This document shows, piece after piece, positions 20,877 to 29,850 of a stretch of DNA of 57,212 nucleotides. Within the stretch, counting starts at the first letter, position 1, and each line of letters opens with the position of its first letter. The position numbers and the translations under genes were made by a program. The stretch covers positions 1 through 57,212 of the forward strand of contig MFKU01000016.1 of NCBI GenBank assembly GCA_001781095.1, in the 5' to 3' direction. The notes below the pieces were generated by a model. That model was given only the letters and a program-made list of their open reading frames with translations, did no database searches and was not told where the DNA came from. The stretch is from Candidatus Kaiserbacteria bacterium RIFCSPHIGHO2_01_FULL_53_31 (GTDB taxonomy: Bacteria > Patescibacteriota > Minisyncoccia > Phycocordibacterales > Phycocordibacteraceae).

Positions 20877-22067
20877 CTAGGTAAACTTTATTTTACGTGC
20901 GGCAAAAATACACATCCTAAGAAACAACCAACCATTTGAGAAGCGCTTCATCTTGGTGTCGCCGTACGTCCGCGCATAATACCGAATCGGCAGATCAATG
21001 ATCTTGAGGTTCTGCTTTGCTGCGCCGAAGAGAAGATCAAAGTCGCCAAATCGGTCAAAGTCGCCGAAATAGTCCCGGTGCGCGGCGATGCGTTCATAGT
21101 CGGTCTTGAGAAGCACCTTGGTTCCGCAGAGCGTGTCCTTGATCGACTGGTCGAGTAGCCAGGAGATGAGGGTAGCGAAGAACTTGTTGCCGAGCGTGTT
21201 GAGAAATCGCATCGCATCCCTCTCCATCGGGTACACAAGCCGCGAGCCGTTGATGAAGTCCCCTTTACCATCCTCCGCGACCCTATGGAAGCGCGGAAGA
21301 TCTTCCGGAGCGACCGTCATATCGGCATCCAGTATCATCAGAAGATCGTTCCGTGCGGCCGCGAATCCTTTACGAACGGCGTCCGCTTTACCCGTCGCGC
21401 TGTAACGAATGGCTACCACTTCCTTCTTGCCGCGATAGAGCGCGGCCACACGCTGTACCTCTTCCCAGGTACCGTCGGTGGAATTATTTTCGACAAAGAT
21501 GATCTCTTGTTTTTTACCGAAGTCGGGCGTACGCCGAACGATCTCCTCAATATTCCCTCTTTCATTGCGGGCCGGCACGATGATTGAGACACTCAATTCT
21601 TTGGCTTGTTTGGGGATGGGGCGAGCGATGAGATATTGCGTTACGCAGAGCCGATTTATCAGGGGAAGCCGGCCGAGAGTGTTCAACATGCCGCTCACAA
21701 ATGGGACATAAATCGGGCAAAGCATTCTTCGGCCGCTGCGCACAACCTCGAAATCCGCCAGGTATAAAAGATTCTTTACATCGTTCGGCGAAAGCCAATT
21801 CTGTGTACCTGGGGAGGCCTTGATGCGCAACCGCTGTAACAGAACAAACAACGGCTCCCAGAGATAATTGTGAAATACCACTATCAGCCTCCCATGCTCG
21901 CCGACTCGCTGTCGCGCCTCCCTGAAAGACTTCTCAACGTCAGGCATAGAGCCTGTCTCATTGACCATAACGGCGTAATCCGATGCGTCGGACGGAACGA
22001 CGAAAGACAACAGCTTCTCTATATCGGCATAGTAATATTGGTATCGTTTTCGAAAATCCGTCATATC
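20877..22067 (-). CDS. GT2 glycosyltransferase (dolichol-P-mannose synthase-like) with N-terminal remnant of a methyltransferase-like domain
   Basis: SVSIIVPARNERGNIEEIVRR...ADAVRKGFAAARNDLLMILDADMTVAPEDLPRF; N-term SFREARQRVGEHGRLIVVFHNYLWEPLF resembles the C-terminal half of a SAM methyltransferase. Confidence 0.85.
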   Translation of the reverse strand, partial: DMTDFRKRYQYYYADIEKLLSFVVPSDASDYAVMVNETGSMPDVEKSFREARQRVGEHGRLIVVFHNYLWEPLFVLLQRLRIKASPGTQNWLSPNDVKNLLYLADFEVVRSGRRMLCPIYVPFVSGMLNTLGRLPLINRLCVTQYLIARPIPKQAKELSVSIIVPARNERGNIEEIVRRTPDFGKKQEIIFVENNSTDGTWEEVQRVAALYRGKKEVVAIRYSATGKADAVRKGFAAARNDLLMILDADMTVAPEDLPRFHRVAEDGKGDFINGSRLVYPMERDAMRFLNTLGNKFFATLISWLLDQSIKDTLCGTKVLLKTDYERIAAHRDYFGDFDRFGDFDLLFGAAKQNLKIIDLPIRYYARTYGDTKMKRFSNGWLFLRMCIFAARKIKFT

Positions 22068-22108
22068 AGTGTTCCTTTTGAAAATAGTAAATCCATATGT
22101 TGTAATAA

Positions 22109-22822
22109 TCAATTGCCGACATTCGTTTTTGTTCCACCTGTCTCGACTGTTGCTTTGATCCCCAATGCCCAACTGTCAAGGGCATTGTCAATCGTATATT
22201 CAGGATGCTTTGCTCGCCAACGCGATATGTCGGTCCACCGAAGTCCGTGGAATCCGAACTGGTTCTCCCATGTGACGCCATATTTCTCGCTTCCTTCCAT
22301 GCTGAAGCGCGCCGCAACCGACTCTGGAGCAAATCGTACGCCTTTGCTTTCGAGAAAAGGCCGTGCCGTTAGAGAGATGTATTTGTCTTCGGGGTGCAGT
22401 GTCCCTCCTAGCGTTCGATAATTATCGTGGATGAGTTTTATTAATTTCTTGCTGCGCAGACAGAAGCCGCCATTCCCCACGTCCGCGCCAGGCACATGTG
22501 CCCAGGGCGCTCCAATATAATCATACTTCAGGAATGCATCTGTCCACGCAGCTGGATTTAATATGAATCCGTCGTGCTGAATGATGAGTGCAAAATTTGT
22601 ATCAATGTAGCGATTCAGTTTCTTGATCATGAATTCTGAGTATTGCGCAGTTGATGACACCTTAGGGATTGTGATGATGTCTGGATGCGTACTTCTAATC
22701 GATGTAAGCAATTTCACTGCTCCAAAGATAAAATCCTTTTGACAAATTTCGGCAGCTAGCAATAACCGATCGATGTTTACACAATCAAGACCAAACAAGG
22801 TTACCTGAGGCAATGCTTTCAT
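22109..22822 (-). CDS. DUF5672-like glycan-locus protein
   Basis: LPQVTLFGLDCVNIDRLLLAAEICQKDFIFGAVKLLTS... FALIIQHDGFILNPAAWTDAFLKYDYIGAPW. Confidence 0.7.
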   Translation of the reverse strand: MKALPQVTLFGLDCVNIDRLLLAAEICQKDFIFGAVKLLTSIRSTHPDIITIPKVSSTAQYSEFMIKKLNRYIDTNFALIIQHDGFILNPAAWTDAFLKYDYIGAPWAHVPGADVGNGGFCLRSKKLIKLIHDNYRTLGGTLHPEDKYISLTARPFLESKGVRFAPESVAARFSMEGSEKYGVTWENQFGFHGLRWTDISRWRAKHPEYTIDNALDSWALGIKATVETGGTKTNVGN

Positions 22823-23436
22823 ACTTGTTCTAGGTTATGCAACACTGCCGCAGGTTCTGCGTCTCGCGCGCCCCGCGTGCAGTAAACTACGTGCGCGTGG
22901 CGCGACAAGAGAGATTCTACGGTACGTGCATTTGTCTTTACGGTTTGCATCCACGTGCGCAGTTTCTTTTCACCGCCCTGTACCCGCGGACTGTTGAAAC
23001 GGTTATGTGCAGCCGCAAAGCGTCCGAATTCTCCGCCACGCACGCATACGACTACCGGTGAGAGCGGTGTCACCATAAGGAGGAACTTGATGTGCCGCTC
23101 ACTAAGCGGCACATCAAAGACGGTCAGTATGCGCTGCAGTACGCCCTCATCAATGAACGCTATGCGAGACTGGCTGCTCTCGGCTACAGCTCGTGCGGCC
23201 ATGCCTCGGAGCAGCAGACCTAGTTTATAGCGGAACAGACCGTTCGCGTGGACACCAAGCTCGGCCATCCAGACAAGGAAACAAAGTGGGTGACGAAGCG
23301 CGAAGCGCGAAGCGCCGCGAGTAATCTCGTGGCGCGACAGTGCACGAGCTTCGCACGCATCCGGCATGCGTATAATCAATTGCCACATGAGATGCGTTTT
23401 CCCTCCGCCCGGGATGCCGAAGAATTCAATGATCAT
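22819..23436 (-). CDS. P-loop nucleoside/sugar kinase-like protein
   Basis: MIIEFFGIPGGGKTHLMWQL (Walker A); start corrected from 23616; 4-nt overlap with the upstream gene. Confidence 0.7.
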   Translation of the reverse strand: MIIEFFGIPGGGKTHLMWQLIIRMPDACEARALSRHEITRGASRFALRHPLCFLVWMAELGVHANGLFRYKLGLLLRGMAARAVAESSQSRIAFIDEGVLQRILTVFDVPLSERHIKFLLMVTPLSPVVVCVRGGEFGRFAAAHNRFNSPRVQGGEKKLRTWMQTVKTNARTVESLLSRHAHVVYCTRGARDAEPAAVLHNLEQV

Positions 23437-24197
23437 ATCTTTTGCGCGACAATCAAAAAACTCTCCGAAATATATTTGAGCAAGGAAAGTGGCACGAGCG
23501 AGCGAGGCAAACGCAACGATACTCGCTGGAGAACGTCCCATATAAAACGCATCGGCGCGTAGCGTATCCTCTTGCCAATGATGGCAGGATATATGTGTGT
23601 GACCGCGAAGCCACACTCATGAAGAAGCGTTGTAAGTGTCGCAACCGGTATCTGACCGCCATGAAGCGCTTTACCGTCAAAATACCCCTTCCAATCAAAC
23701 TGTGGATTCTTCGTTGAGAGAATGAGCGTGCCGCCTTGCCTCAGGGCTCGAGACATTCGCGCCAGCACCGCCGATGTATCTTGCATGTATTCAAGATTCC
23801 GAATCGAGACTACCAAATCGTACGCAGCCGGTTCTGGCTCCCACTCGAGGAAATCTGTATGCATATAGCGGATATTCTGGAATCGTGCGAGTTTAGACTG
23901 CGCCTCTCTCAACATTTCTCCTGAGATATCGAGGAAATCAACTTGCGCAGCCCGCGCCGCGAAAAAAGGCGTCCATGCCCCGCCGCCGCCGCCGACTTCA
24001 AGCGCCCGACCCATCTTCACCGGTACTGTTGCAAGCGCCCGTAGAAGCGCTCGGCGACTCTGGCGGTAGTGGAAGCGGGACACGACATTTTCATTCCAAC
24101 GGAATTCTGAATAACCTTGGGGCAGTTTCTCGAGCAGTGTGTCGTATGTGTCTCGCACGAATACTGAATCCGGTGGTTTACGTTTATCACTGTTCAT
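23433..24197 (-). CDS. Class I SAM-dependent methyltransferase
   Basis: GRALEVGGGGGAWTPFFAARAAQVDFLDISGEMLREA; YDLVVSIRNLEYMQD. Confidence 0.85.
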   Translation of the reverse strand: MNSDKRKPPDSVFVRDTYDTLLEKLPQGYSEFRWNENVVSRFHYRQSRRALLRALATVPVKMGRALEVGGGGGAWTPFFAARAAQVDFLDISGEMLREAQSKLARFQNIRYMHTDFLEWEPEPAAYDLVVSIRNLEYMQDTSAVLARMSRALRQGGTLILSTKNPQFDWKGYFDGKALHGGQIPVATLTTLLHECGFAVTHIYPAIIGKRIRYAPMRFIWDVLQRVSLRLPRSLVPLSLLKYISESFLIVAQKI

Positions 24198-24819
24198 AAT
24201 TTTGGAGTGAGAGCAGACGCTTTCGGGCATACGCAAACGACGGATCCGGTCTCGCCGCTATATATATGTGGGGCGCAATTGCCGTTATAAGCGAATCAAT
24301 ACTCCGATTGGCAAAATGGAACGAACGCGCATCGGCCACTATCCATCCGGCTGCACGCGCTGTTTCGATAAGTGTCCTGCGAGTGAAGAAGTTTATATGC
24401 GATGCCGCAAATGCTCCGCGGAATTTCTTGAGGCGCTGTAAGAAAGGCGGCGGCAACACGGGCACGCCGAGAATGAGCACACCTCCCGGATTGAGGAACT
24501 CGCGCATATGCGTAAGAAACAGATGCGGCGAATGTAGATGTTCGAGGAGATTGTTCGCCCAAATCGCATCAAATTTCTCTGGCAACGTAAACGCAGGATC
24601 TTCAATGTTACCTTGAATAACGTTGAGCCCTTTCTGCCGAGCCAGCGTAACGTGCTCGGGGATAATCGTGACGCCCATGCTCCCCTTCCCAAACCGCTCC
24701 AGGTAGTGGCCCTCAGAGCTGCCGATATCGAGCACCGCTTTTTTATCGAGCGCAAAATGGCTCCGCACATGAGAAAACGTGCGCTCATGCATGTGCGACT
24801 TCCGAGCAGGTGCTACCAT
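24187..24819 (-). CDS. Class I SAM-dependent methyltransferase
   Basis: KAVLDIGSSEGHYLERFGKGSMGVTIIPEHVTLAR; FDAIWANNLLEHLHSPHLFL. Confidence 0.85.
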   Translation of the reverse strand: MVAPARKSHMHERTFSHVRSHFALDKKAVLDIGSSEGHYLERFGKGSMGVTIIPEHVTLARQKGLNVIQGNIEDPAFTLPEKFDAIWANNLLEHLHSPHLFLTHMREFLNPGGVLILGVPVLPPPFLQRLKKFRGAFAASHINFFTRRTLIETARAAGWIVADARSFHFANRSIDSLITAIAPHIYIAARPDPSFAYARKRLLSLQNYEQ

Positions 24820-24830
24820 TGTATATCGAT

Positions 24831-26081
24831 ATGTATAACACACTTAAGAATAAGGGGGTTGCCTTCCTGCGTTGGAGCGAGCACTACACGAAGACCGATA
24901 TGCTCTACCTCACGGAAGGCGGTTTCTGGCTCACACTGTCTCAAGTGATCGGCATTCTGACCTCGCTTGCGACATCGGTCGCGTTCGCAAATTGGCTGCC
25001 GGAACAAACGTATGGCGTGTACCGCTATGTTCTCTCGGTCATGCCGATTCTTATCATTCCAACGTTGACCGGCATTGATACGGCGCTCACGCGCGCGGTC
25101 GCCCAGGGCAAAGAGAGCACGGCGTACGCGGCGTTGTCGCTCAAAATGCGTTGGGGCATGTGGGGCTTGGTCGGTTCGCTCGTGCTTGCGGCCTACTATT
25201 ACGTGCAGGGTGATGTGCGTTTGATGTTCCTCTTCTTGATCGCGGCTGCCTTCGTACCGCTCATGGAGCCATTCAATCTGTTCGTAGCATTCCTCGCCGG
25301 ACGAAAAGACTTCCCTCGACGGACACTATATGGCGCCTTCACTCGTGTCGTGCCGACAATCGTACTTGTGGCAATCGTGTTCTATACGAGCAATATCTTT
25401 ATCCTTGTCGCTGGTTATTTCATCTCGTATGCGCTCACGCGCTTTGTAGCGCTCCGCATGGTTCTACGCGAAGTGCCACGCGAGGGTGCAGTCGATCATG
25501 CAGCGCTCGGGTTCGGGAAGCACTTGAGCTTGATGGGCATTGTGAGCACAATCGCCACATCGCTCGATTCGATACTTATCTTCCACTACGGCGGCGCAGC
25601 AATCCTTGCCGGATATTATTTGGCAACGATTCCCTATAGTCAGGCATTGAATGCCTTCTCAAATCTCACGACGCTGGCATTGCCGAAGTTCTCTCTCCAA
25701 AGCGCAGAAAATATGCGGCAATCGTTGCCGACCAAGATGGCTAGGATGTATTACGTTATCCTCCCTTCCGTACTACTTTATCTCATCGCCGCGCCGCTCT
25801 TATTTTCAATTCTGTATCCGAAATATGTGTCGTATGTTTTCATCTCGGACCTGTTTATGGTGCAGTTGCTACTCCTACCCACGGGATTATTCTCGACCGC
25901 GTTAACTGCACTGGGCGAAAAAAAGAAACTGTACATCATTTCCGTAACCTATGCTATCACTCGTATCCTCCTACTCCTTATTCTCACGCCGTTGTACGGG
26001 CTCATGGGCACTGTGGCGGCCATTGTTATTTCGGGAATCATGATCGGTTTTCTTAAGACCTATCTCTTCTACCGGCTTTGA
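24831..26081 (+). CDS. Polysaccharide flippase (Wzx/MATE-like)
   Basis: 12-14 hydrophobic segments, GGFWLTLSQVIGILTSLATSVAFANWLPEQTYGVYRYVLSVMPI. Confidence 0.88.
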   Translation: MYNTLKNKGVAFLRWSEHYTKTDMLYLTEGGFWLTLSQVIGILTSLATSVAFANWLPEQTYGVYRYVLSVMPILIIPTLTGIDTALTRAVAQGKESTAYAALSLKMRWGMWGLVGSLVLAAYYYVQGDVRLMFLFLIAAAFVPLMEPFNLFVAFLAGRKDFPRRTLYGAFTRVVPTIVLVAIVFYTSNIFILVAGYFISYALTRFVALRMVLREVPREGAVDHAALGFGKHLSLMGIVSTIATSLDSILIFHYGGAAILAGYYLATIPYSQALNAFSNLTTLALPKFSLQSAENMRQSLPTKMARMYYVILPSVLLYLIAAPLLFSILYPKYVSYVFISDLFMVQLLLLPTGLFSTALTALGEKKKLYIISVTYAITRILLLLILTPLYGLMGTVAAIVISGIMIGFLKTYLFYRL

Positions 26082-26194
26082 TACGCATAGCTCTGACGCG
26101 AGCAGTTGACATTTTGGATTGATGGTGTAGATTTCATTCAGAAAATAGCACACAACCAGTCTCCTTGACTGGCCAAAAAAGAAGGAGGTGCGCA

Positions 26195-27226
26195 GTGAAC
26201 ATTATGTTTGTGGCGATGGACGCAGGTCCATCGCAGGCACTCGGGATTATTCAGAGGGAAGTGCTCCGCCGCGGGCATCCAATCGCGACCGAGCTCGGGA
26301 TGGGGACGCCGTTCCACGACGGAACGGTGGAGCTGGTGGAGAAAGATGCGGCAAGCTGTATCGGCGGGAAGATCCTTATCGGACTTTCCTCGAGCAAGGA
26401 GCGGTCCCGGGAAGAACTCGCGGCCGCCGAGACGGCGAGAAGCATGGGAATCCCCTACGGGTTCATGTGTTGCAATTACGGCGAATTTCGCCGTCCGTGG
26501 TTCCGTGATGTGATTCGTGATTCTAGCTTCCTCTTCACCGTGTGTGAATCGGATGCTCAAGCCGCGAAGGAGTTCGCCCCCAAAGCGACCATCGTCGGGT
26601 CTGGAAACCCGGTGTGGGCATCTTTCTTTGAATGGCCGATGAGCCGCGACGAGGTACGTTCTCGTCTCGGTATTGCGCCAGACGAGAAGCTGATTCTCTG
26701 CTCCGGGACGAAAGTCGTGGATATCAATCTGGCGCAATGGGAATCCGTTGCGCACGCTGCGAAACGTCTCCGTAACCTGAAGCTCCGGGTCCTGCTCTCT
26801 CGACATCCGGGCGAACAGAACCCGCCGAATGATCGGTATAGCGAGTTCGTGCTCAATCCAGCCATTCAGTTCTTGTCCGGGCTGAACACGTCTCAAGCTC
26901 TGTGCGGCGCCGACGTCCTTATTTCCGGGCATTCCCTGACTGGCATCGAGTCTGCATGCAAGCGCATCCCCATGATCGACTTCGTGTCGGATGCGGAAGA
27001 AGTAGAATGGCGACGGCTGAGCGGGAGTAATGACTGGCCGCCAGCCGAACAAGGAGCGTCCATCCTCGCAAGAGACGCTTCCTACCTTGCTGCCACAATG
27101 CGAGAGCTGCTCAACACTGAGTCGCCGATGGCGATAATCATGAGGGCAGCGCAAGAACAGTCCTTTTCGCTCGAAGCGGTCCAAGGTGCGACGAAGAAAA
27201 TCGTCGACACCCTGCTCGACACGTGA
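26195..27226 (+). CDS. Putative GT-B-like glycosyltransferase; GTG start with strong SD
   Basis: SD aaggagg at about 26182-26188 upstream of gtg 26195; LILCSGTKVVDINLAQWESVAHAAKRL, LSGLNTSQALCGADVLISGHSLTGIESACKRIPMI. Confidence 0.55.
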   Translation: MNIMFVAMDAGPSQALGIIQREVLRRGHPIATELGMGTPFHDGTVELVEKDAASCIGGKILIGLSSSKERSREELAAAETARSMGIPYGFMCCNYGEFRRPWFRDVIRDSSFLFTVCESDAQAAKEFAPKATIVGSGNPVWASFFEWPMSRDEVRSRLGIAPDEKLILCSGTKVVDINLAQWESVAHAAKRLRNLKLRVLLSRHPGEQNPPNDRYSEFVLNPAIQFLSGLNTSQALCGADVLISGHSLTGIESACKRIPMIDFVSDAEEVEWRRLSGSNDWPPAEQGASILARDASYLAATMRELLNTESPMAIIMRAAQEQSFSLEAVQGATKKIVDTLLDT

Positions 27227-27259
27227 CCACACCACTTTCCGCTCGTTGTGCTTGCTCCG

Positions 27260-27289
27260 GCGCCCTCGATCCACGAGGGCGCTTGTTTT
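27260..27289 (+). terminator. Intrinsic terminator
   Basis: gcgccctcg-atcca-cgagggcgc followed by ttgtttta. Confidence 0.8.
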
Positions 27290-27298
27290 ATACAGATA

Positions 27299-27324
27299 GA
27301 GGCCAGCACGTATGTGCCGGCCTC
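27299..27324 (-). terminator. Hairpin 3' of the PfkB gene
   Basis: gaggccagcac-gtat-gtgccggcctc (one mismatch), 15 nt from the PfkB stop. Confidence 0.55.
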
Positions 27325-27338
27325 TGCTCAGAACCACT

Positions 27339-28244
27339 TTAGAACGTTTCCAGTGTTTGCTCCACCTCCTCCCGGTATGGAGCGCCGAGTCGCCCACCGA
27401 ATGTACGACATTTGAGCGATGCCGCCACACAGGCGAAATGTGCTGCATGCCTTATTGGCTGTCCTTCGACGAGAGCAAGAATGAATGCTCCGTGGAACAC
27501 ATCTCCGGCAGCGAGTGTGTCTACGACTTGCACTTGCAGTGAAGGGACCCTGTGGATTCCGCCATCCTGCATCCATAGGAACCCTTCCCATCCGATGGTC
27601 GCACCGACGAAGCCGTTCACATCGGTAGACACAATGTGTAGTGCTTCCGCAACAAGCCCATTGCCGGTGTAGGCGAGCAACGCTTGTTTTGAGAACACGA
27701 CGTGACTGGCGAGCGGAACGAGCTTCTCGAGGTCTTCGTTCGGCGCAGTGTCGGCATCAAGCATACCGATGACGCCTGCTTCTTTTGCCGCTTGCAGTAC
27801 TGCCCCCGCCCCCTCTGGCCAGCGAACATCGACCAGACAGCCGTCGTAATAACCCTTCCTTATCTGGTCGAACGGGAGCCAGCTTGGATCAGCGGGCATG
27901 TGCGGGTCTTTGTACGTGTACAGTACCCGTTCACAATCTGGCGTCACGACAATCGCTGACACTTGCGTTTGATGTCCACCAACTACTCGTACCCCGTTGG
28001 CCCACACGCCCTCGCGCCGCATGTCACTGAGAAAAATCAGCCCCGCGGGATCGTTGCCAATTCGCCCGTAAAATTCCGCGGAACCGCCGAGTCGGACGAT
28101 TGCAGTCGCGGCAGATGCCGCCATGCCGGCGCCAACTTGGACAAATTCCCGGGCCAAGACCTTTGCGGAGCCCGTCGGGATCTTTTCAACCCCATATATA
28201 TTGTCCAGTGCTGCGCTTCCCAAACAAAGAATTCTTTTTTTCAT
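27339..28244 (-). CDS. PfkB family carbohydrate kinase
   Basis: GAGMAASAATAIVRLGGSAEFYGRIGNDPAG; DTLAAGDVFHGAFILAL; SD AAAGGG upstream of ATG. Confidence 0.92.
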   Translation of the reverse strand: MKKRILCLGSAALDNIYGVEKIPTGSAKVLAREFVQVGAGMAASAATAIVRLGGSAEFYGRIGNDPAGLIFLSDMRREGVWANGVRVVGGHQTQVSAIVVTPDCERVLYTYKDPHMPADPSWLPFDQIRKGYYDGCLVDVRWPEGAGAVLQAAKEAGVIGMLDADTAPNEDLEKLVPLASHVVFSKQALLAYTGNGLVAEALHIVSTDVNGFVGATIGWEGFLWMQDGGIHRVPSLQVQVVDTLAAGDVFHGAFILALVEGQPIRHAAHFACVAASLKCRTFGGRLGAPYREEVEQTLETF

Positions 28245-28358
28245 ACGAGCCCTTTCTTCTCTTTTCGAATTTGTGTTTGATCGGAAGGACCTACCAGTTG
28301 TGAAAATAGCATAATGCGTAGATATGTCAATTGCTGCGAATGAAGCTTATTAACGTAG

Positions 28359-28394
28359 TTGTTTCTCACTTGCTTGTCCTATATTATTGGTCGC
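28359..28394 (+). promoter_or_regulatory. Promoter TTGTTT-N17-TATTAT, 7 nt upstream of ATG
   Basis: TTGTTT 28359-28364, TATTAT 28382-28387, ATG 28395. Confidence 0.65.
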
Positions 28395-29174
28395 ATGACT
28401 ACCAAACAGAAGGTGCTAGGTATCATTCCCGCCCGGCTCGGGTCGACACGGATACCGGAGAAAATGCTGAAGGACATTTGCGGTAAACCGCTCATTCAAC
28501 GGACAGTGGAGCGCTCGCTAAAAGCAAAATCTCTCGATGCACTCATTGTCGCGACCGATTCAGAGCAGATTGCCGACTTTGTGCGCCCGCTCGGTGTGCC
28601 GGTCATCATGACGCCGTCTGAACTCCCGACTGGGAGCGACCGCTCCGCTGCCGCCACCAAGCTCTTTACCGACTTCACTCCTGACATCATCGCGACCATC
28701 TGGGGCGATGAGCCGCTCTACCCCGCCAACGTCATCGATGGAGTTGTTCAGCTTCTCCTCGATGACCCCGATTTGCAGGCAGGTATCGCGGCCGACAAAA
28801 TTAAAGATGAGGAAATGTGGCGGGAGCAGAGCGTCGTGAAGGTTTTGACTGACCTCAAGAATAATGTATTATCCTTCTCCAGAGCCCCCGTTCCTTATGA
28901 TTACAAAAATACCCATGCGCTTGATCTCTATCACGTCATAGGCGTGATGGTGACCCGGCGCGAGTTCTTATTCCAGTTTCTCGAGATGCAACAGACGCCA
29001 CTTGAAATACGTGAAGGCGTTGAACAAATGCGCATGCTCGAAAACGGTTTCCGCATGCGCGTTACCAAAGGTGATTACGGTAGTCTCGGCGTGAATACTC
29101 CCGCCGAGCTTGAAGAAGTGCGAGCAATGGTAGCCGCGCGAGAAGGGAGAGGAAACAATGAAAAAAATAAGTGA
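28395..29174 (+). CDS. kdsB: 3-deoxy-D-manno-octulosonate (or related ulosonate) cytidylyltransferase-like
   Basis: IIPARLGSTRIPEKMLKDICGKPLIQRTVERS, GSDRSAAATK, WGDEPLYPANVID, GVNTPAELEEV. Confidence 0.82.
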   Translation: MTTKQKVLGIIPARLGSTRIPEKMLKDICGKPLIQRTVERSLKAKSLDALIVATDSEQIADFVRPLGVPVIMTPSELPTGSDRSAAATKLFTDFTPDIIATIWGDEPLYPANVIDGVVQLLLDDPDLQAGIAADKIKDEEMWREQSVVKVLTDLKNNVLSFSRAPVPYDYKNTHALDLYHVIGVMVTRREFLFQFLEMQQTPLEIREGVEQMRMLENGFRMRVTKGDYGSLGVNTPAELEEVRAMVAAREGRGNNEKNK

Positions 29175-29802
29175 TGAAGACCTCGAACTAAGAGCGCGGA
29201 ATCTGAAGGAGCTCTGGTTCGATGTTGACGGGGTGATGACTCCGCAAGGTAGCCTCGTCATTTATGACTTGAGTTCAGAATCGGGCATCGTCTTCGAACG
29301 ATATGACGGGGTACGGAGTGTGCGGCTTGTGCCCTGCGACGAGCATGGCAAGCCGCTCCAGAACGTGGTGGAGTACCTCGCTGGAAGGGCCGAGGAGCCG
29401 ATTTTTGAAGGCTATCGGTACGATACCCGAGATGGGAAAGTAATCGAAATTGCGGTCAAATCGGGACTGCGAGTGTTTTTCGTCAGCGGACGGAATTCAC
29501 CAGCTATGTCTAGGCGGGCTGTCAACCTTGGAGCAATTCCCCACCTGGGGATCAAGGACAAGGCTGCAACGATTGTGCGGGAATCAAGGTGTATTGCGAG
29601 CGAGCGATGCTTCGTCGGAGATGGTATTCAAGACGTCGGGGCATTGCGTGAGACAAAGGACGGGCTTGCCGTCGCACCAGCAGACGCAGCGCCCGAAGCC
29701 CACGAAGCTGCCCACTGGATTACCGAGGCACGCGGAGGAGAGGGAGTCATCCATGAAGTTCTTCGCGTAATCTTTGCCATTCGAGGTATCGAGGTCGTGT
29801 GA
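29158..29802 (+). CDS. HAD phosphatase, KdsC-like, with an insertion after motif I
   Basis: LWFDVDGVMTPQG...GLRVFFVSGRNSPAMSRRAVNLGA...LGIKDKAATI...CFVGDGIQDVGALRETKDGLAVAPADA. Confidence 0.8.
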   Translation: MKKISDEDLELRARNLKELWFDVDGVMTPQGSLVIYDLSSESGIVFERYDGVRSVRLVPCDEHGKPLQNVVEYLAGRAEEPIFEGYRYDTRDGKVIEIAVKSGLRVFFVSGRNSPAMSRRAVNLGAIPHLGIKDKAATIVRESRCIASERCFVGDGIQDVGALRETKDGLAVAPADAAPEAHEAAHWITEARGGEGVIHEVLRVIFAIRGIEVV

Positions 29803-29815
29803 GTATGTCGCGTGT

Positions 29816-29836
29816 GCGACTGGACAGCCCAGTCGC
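29816..29836. terminator. Hairpin between convergent genes
   Basis: gcgactgg-acagc-ccagtcgc, followed on + by cgcgcggcattttt. Confidence 0.55.
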
Positions 29837-29850
29837 CGCGCGGCATTTTT

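Noticed and set aside
23288-23330. Short gaagcgc tandem run in the kinase gene
   Set aside because: About three 7-nt copies encoding Arg/Ala/Ser-rich sequence; low complexity, no further evidence of function.
26138-27448. 436-aa minus-strand ORF
   Set aside because: Antisense to the SD-equipped 26195-27226 gene and crosses two terminator hairpins; Arg/His-rich shadow translation.
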